Below the pieces are notes generated by a model. That model was not told where the DNA came from, made no database searches, and was given only the letters and a program-made list of their open reading frames with translations. Source: Eubacteriales bacterium (GTDB lineage: Bacteria > Bacillota > Clostridia > Christensenellales > CAG-138). From it: a stretch of 6,287 bases of DNA. Location: NCBI GenBank assembly GCA_028703645.1, contig JAQVML010000090.1:1-6287 (forward strand), in the 5' to 3' direction. The translations under genes were made by a program, and so were the position numbers. Positions 5,394 through 6,287 of this stretch are shown here, in pieces. Every line of letters starts with the position of its first letter. Within the stretch, counting starts at the first letter, position 1.

Positions 5394-6287
5394 TTACTCT
5401 TTCGGTTCCGCTTTTTTCGCTGTTTTCTTCGCGGGCTTCTCGGCCTTTTGCTCAGCGGGTTCGCCCTTGACGAGCACGACGCTGTCGGTCACGATCTTGA
5501 CGGCTTTTCTGGCCAGCACGTTGTCGCTGAGATATTCGCGGTCGTCGTCGGAAAGCGTCTTTTCAAACTCTTCCACGCTCTTGCCGCTGCCGTCCGCGTA
5601 TTCCGCGATGATGGCCTTGAGGTCGTCGTCGTTGCAGGCAACGCCTTCTTTTTCGCCGATGGCTTCAATGACGAGCTGCATCTTCACGCGCGCGGTGGCT
5701 TCGGTGCGATAGCTCTCCTTCAGGCCGTCCATGTCGGTGCCGGTGTACTTGACGTAATCTTCCAGCGAAAGTCCGCTCATGCTCAGCTGATAGGAGATGT
5801 CGCGCAGCATGTAGTTGATCTGGCGATCGACCATCACGGTCGGAATCTCCACAATGGCGTTGTCCGCAGCCTTTTGCAGCGCGATGTTTTCAATCGCGGT
5901 CTGGCGATTCTTCGCGGCCTTCTCTTCCATCTTGGCTTTCTTGTCCGCCTTCAGCGCGTCGAGCGTGTCAAAGTCCGAAATATCCTTTGCAAACTCGTCG
6001 TCCAGCGCGGGCAGCTCTTTGATCTGCACGGCCTTGATCTTGACGGCGAACACGGCGTCTTTTCCGGCGAGAGGAGCGGAATACTCCTCCGGGAACTTGA
6101 CGTTGATGTCCTTTTCATCGCCCGCCTTGAGGCCGACGAGCTGCTCTTCAAAACCGGGGATAAACGTGCCGGAGCCGATGACGAGCAGCTGGTCTTCCGC
6201 GGTGCCGCCGTCAAACTTTTCGCCGTTTACGCTGCCGGAATAATCCAGAATCACGCGATCGCCTGTTTCCACGGCGCGGTCGACTTC
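5394..6287 (-). CDS. tig: Trigger factor, peptidyl-prolyl isomerase chaperone (N-terminus outside window)
   Basis: Trigger factor binds the ribosome near the exit tunnel, shields nascent chains and has FKBP-type prolyl isomerase activity. Only the last 297 residues are present: the frame runs off the window edge. The GTG at 6270-6272 is an internal Val codon, not a start, because the frame continues upstream with family-like residues (EVDRAV). The visible PPIase domain begins at once: GDRVILDYSG, FDGGTAE, VIGSGTFIPGFEEQL, FPEEY. It is followed by the linker ELPALDDEFAKDISDFDTLDALK and the helical substrate-binding C-domain (about 105-272 of the visible part). The last 22 residues form a Lys/Ala/Glu/Pro-rich tail, probably disordered. 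The missing part should be the ribosome-binding domain of roughly 140-150 residues. It heads the tig-clpP-clpX cluster. Confidence 0.96.
   Translation of the reverse strand, partial: EVDRAVETGDRVILDYSGSVNGEKFDGGTAEDQLLVIGSGTFIPGFEEQLVGLKAGDEKDINVKFPEEYSAPLAGKDAVFAVKIKAVQIKELPALDDEFAKDISDFDTLDALKADKKAKMEEKAAKNRQTAIENIALQKAADNAIVEIPTVMVDRQINYMLRDISYQLSMSGLSLEDYVKYTGTDMDGLKESYRTEATARVKMQLVIEAIGEKEGVACNDDDLKAIIAEYADGSGKSVEEFEKTLSDDDREYLSDNVLARKAVKIVTDSVVLVKGEPAEQKAEKPAKKTAKKAEPKE

Noticed and set aside
6270..6272. GTG start codon for trigger factor
   Set aside because: The frame stays open to the window edge with family-like residues before it, and starting here would lose the whole ribosome-binding domain. 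It is an internal Val codon.

Overview
The window looks like chromosomal DNA from an anaerobic member of the Bacillota (Clostridia-like), with moderately high GC judged by eye. This rests on gene content and order: a lipoprotein ApbE of the clostridial type, a multidomain flavodiiron protein typical of strict anaerobes, and the tig-clpP-clpX order common in Bacillota and many other bacteria. No phage, IS, CRISPR, tRNA or rRNA signal was seen. All genes look like ordinary core or housekeeping genes, although the flavodiiron protein has an elaborate domain layout.

Region 1 (1-3329, + strand) is a redox/flavin pair. A promoter-like element (about 40-68, extended -10) lies ahead of a leader with a perfect 10-bp hairpin closed by a GNRA-type tetraloop (89-112). 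Then come apbE (145-1185, TTG start), a lipoprotein FAD:protein FMN transferase, and after 44 bp a 699-residue flavodiiron protein (1230-3329). The latter joins, in one chain, a diiron beta-lactamase-like domain, a flavodoxin domain, a flavin reductase domain and two short rubredoxin domains split by a Lys/Pro/Glu linker. Inferred role: a self-contained NAD(P)H-to-O2 (or NO) reductase for detoxification in the cytoplasm.

Region 2 (3330-3414) separates the two convergent gene sets. It holds a long hairpin (3368-3403) that is fully paired only in the minus-strand transcript, where two C/A mismatches become U/G wobbles. It is therefore best read as the clpX terminator, and may serve both directions.

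Region 3 (3415-6287, - strand) is the protein-quality cluster, transcribed tig, clpP, clpX. Trigger factor is cut by the window edge: its N-terminal ribosome-binding domain lies outside. ClpP (194 aa) has an intact Ser98/His123/Asp172 triad. ClpX (422 aa) has its zinc finger, Walker motifs, pore loop and ClpP-binding loop. Trigger factor holds nascent chains at the ribosome; ClpX unfolds tagged proteins and feeds them to the ClpP chamber. The 107-bp tig-clpP gap holds a strong hairpin without a U-tract.

I found no clearly undescribed system. The most unusual items are the FprA-Hrb-type fusion with duplicated rubredoxins, and the apbE start region, where an ATG-TAT-TGA mini-ORF overlaps the TTG start.
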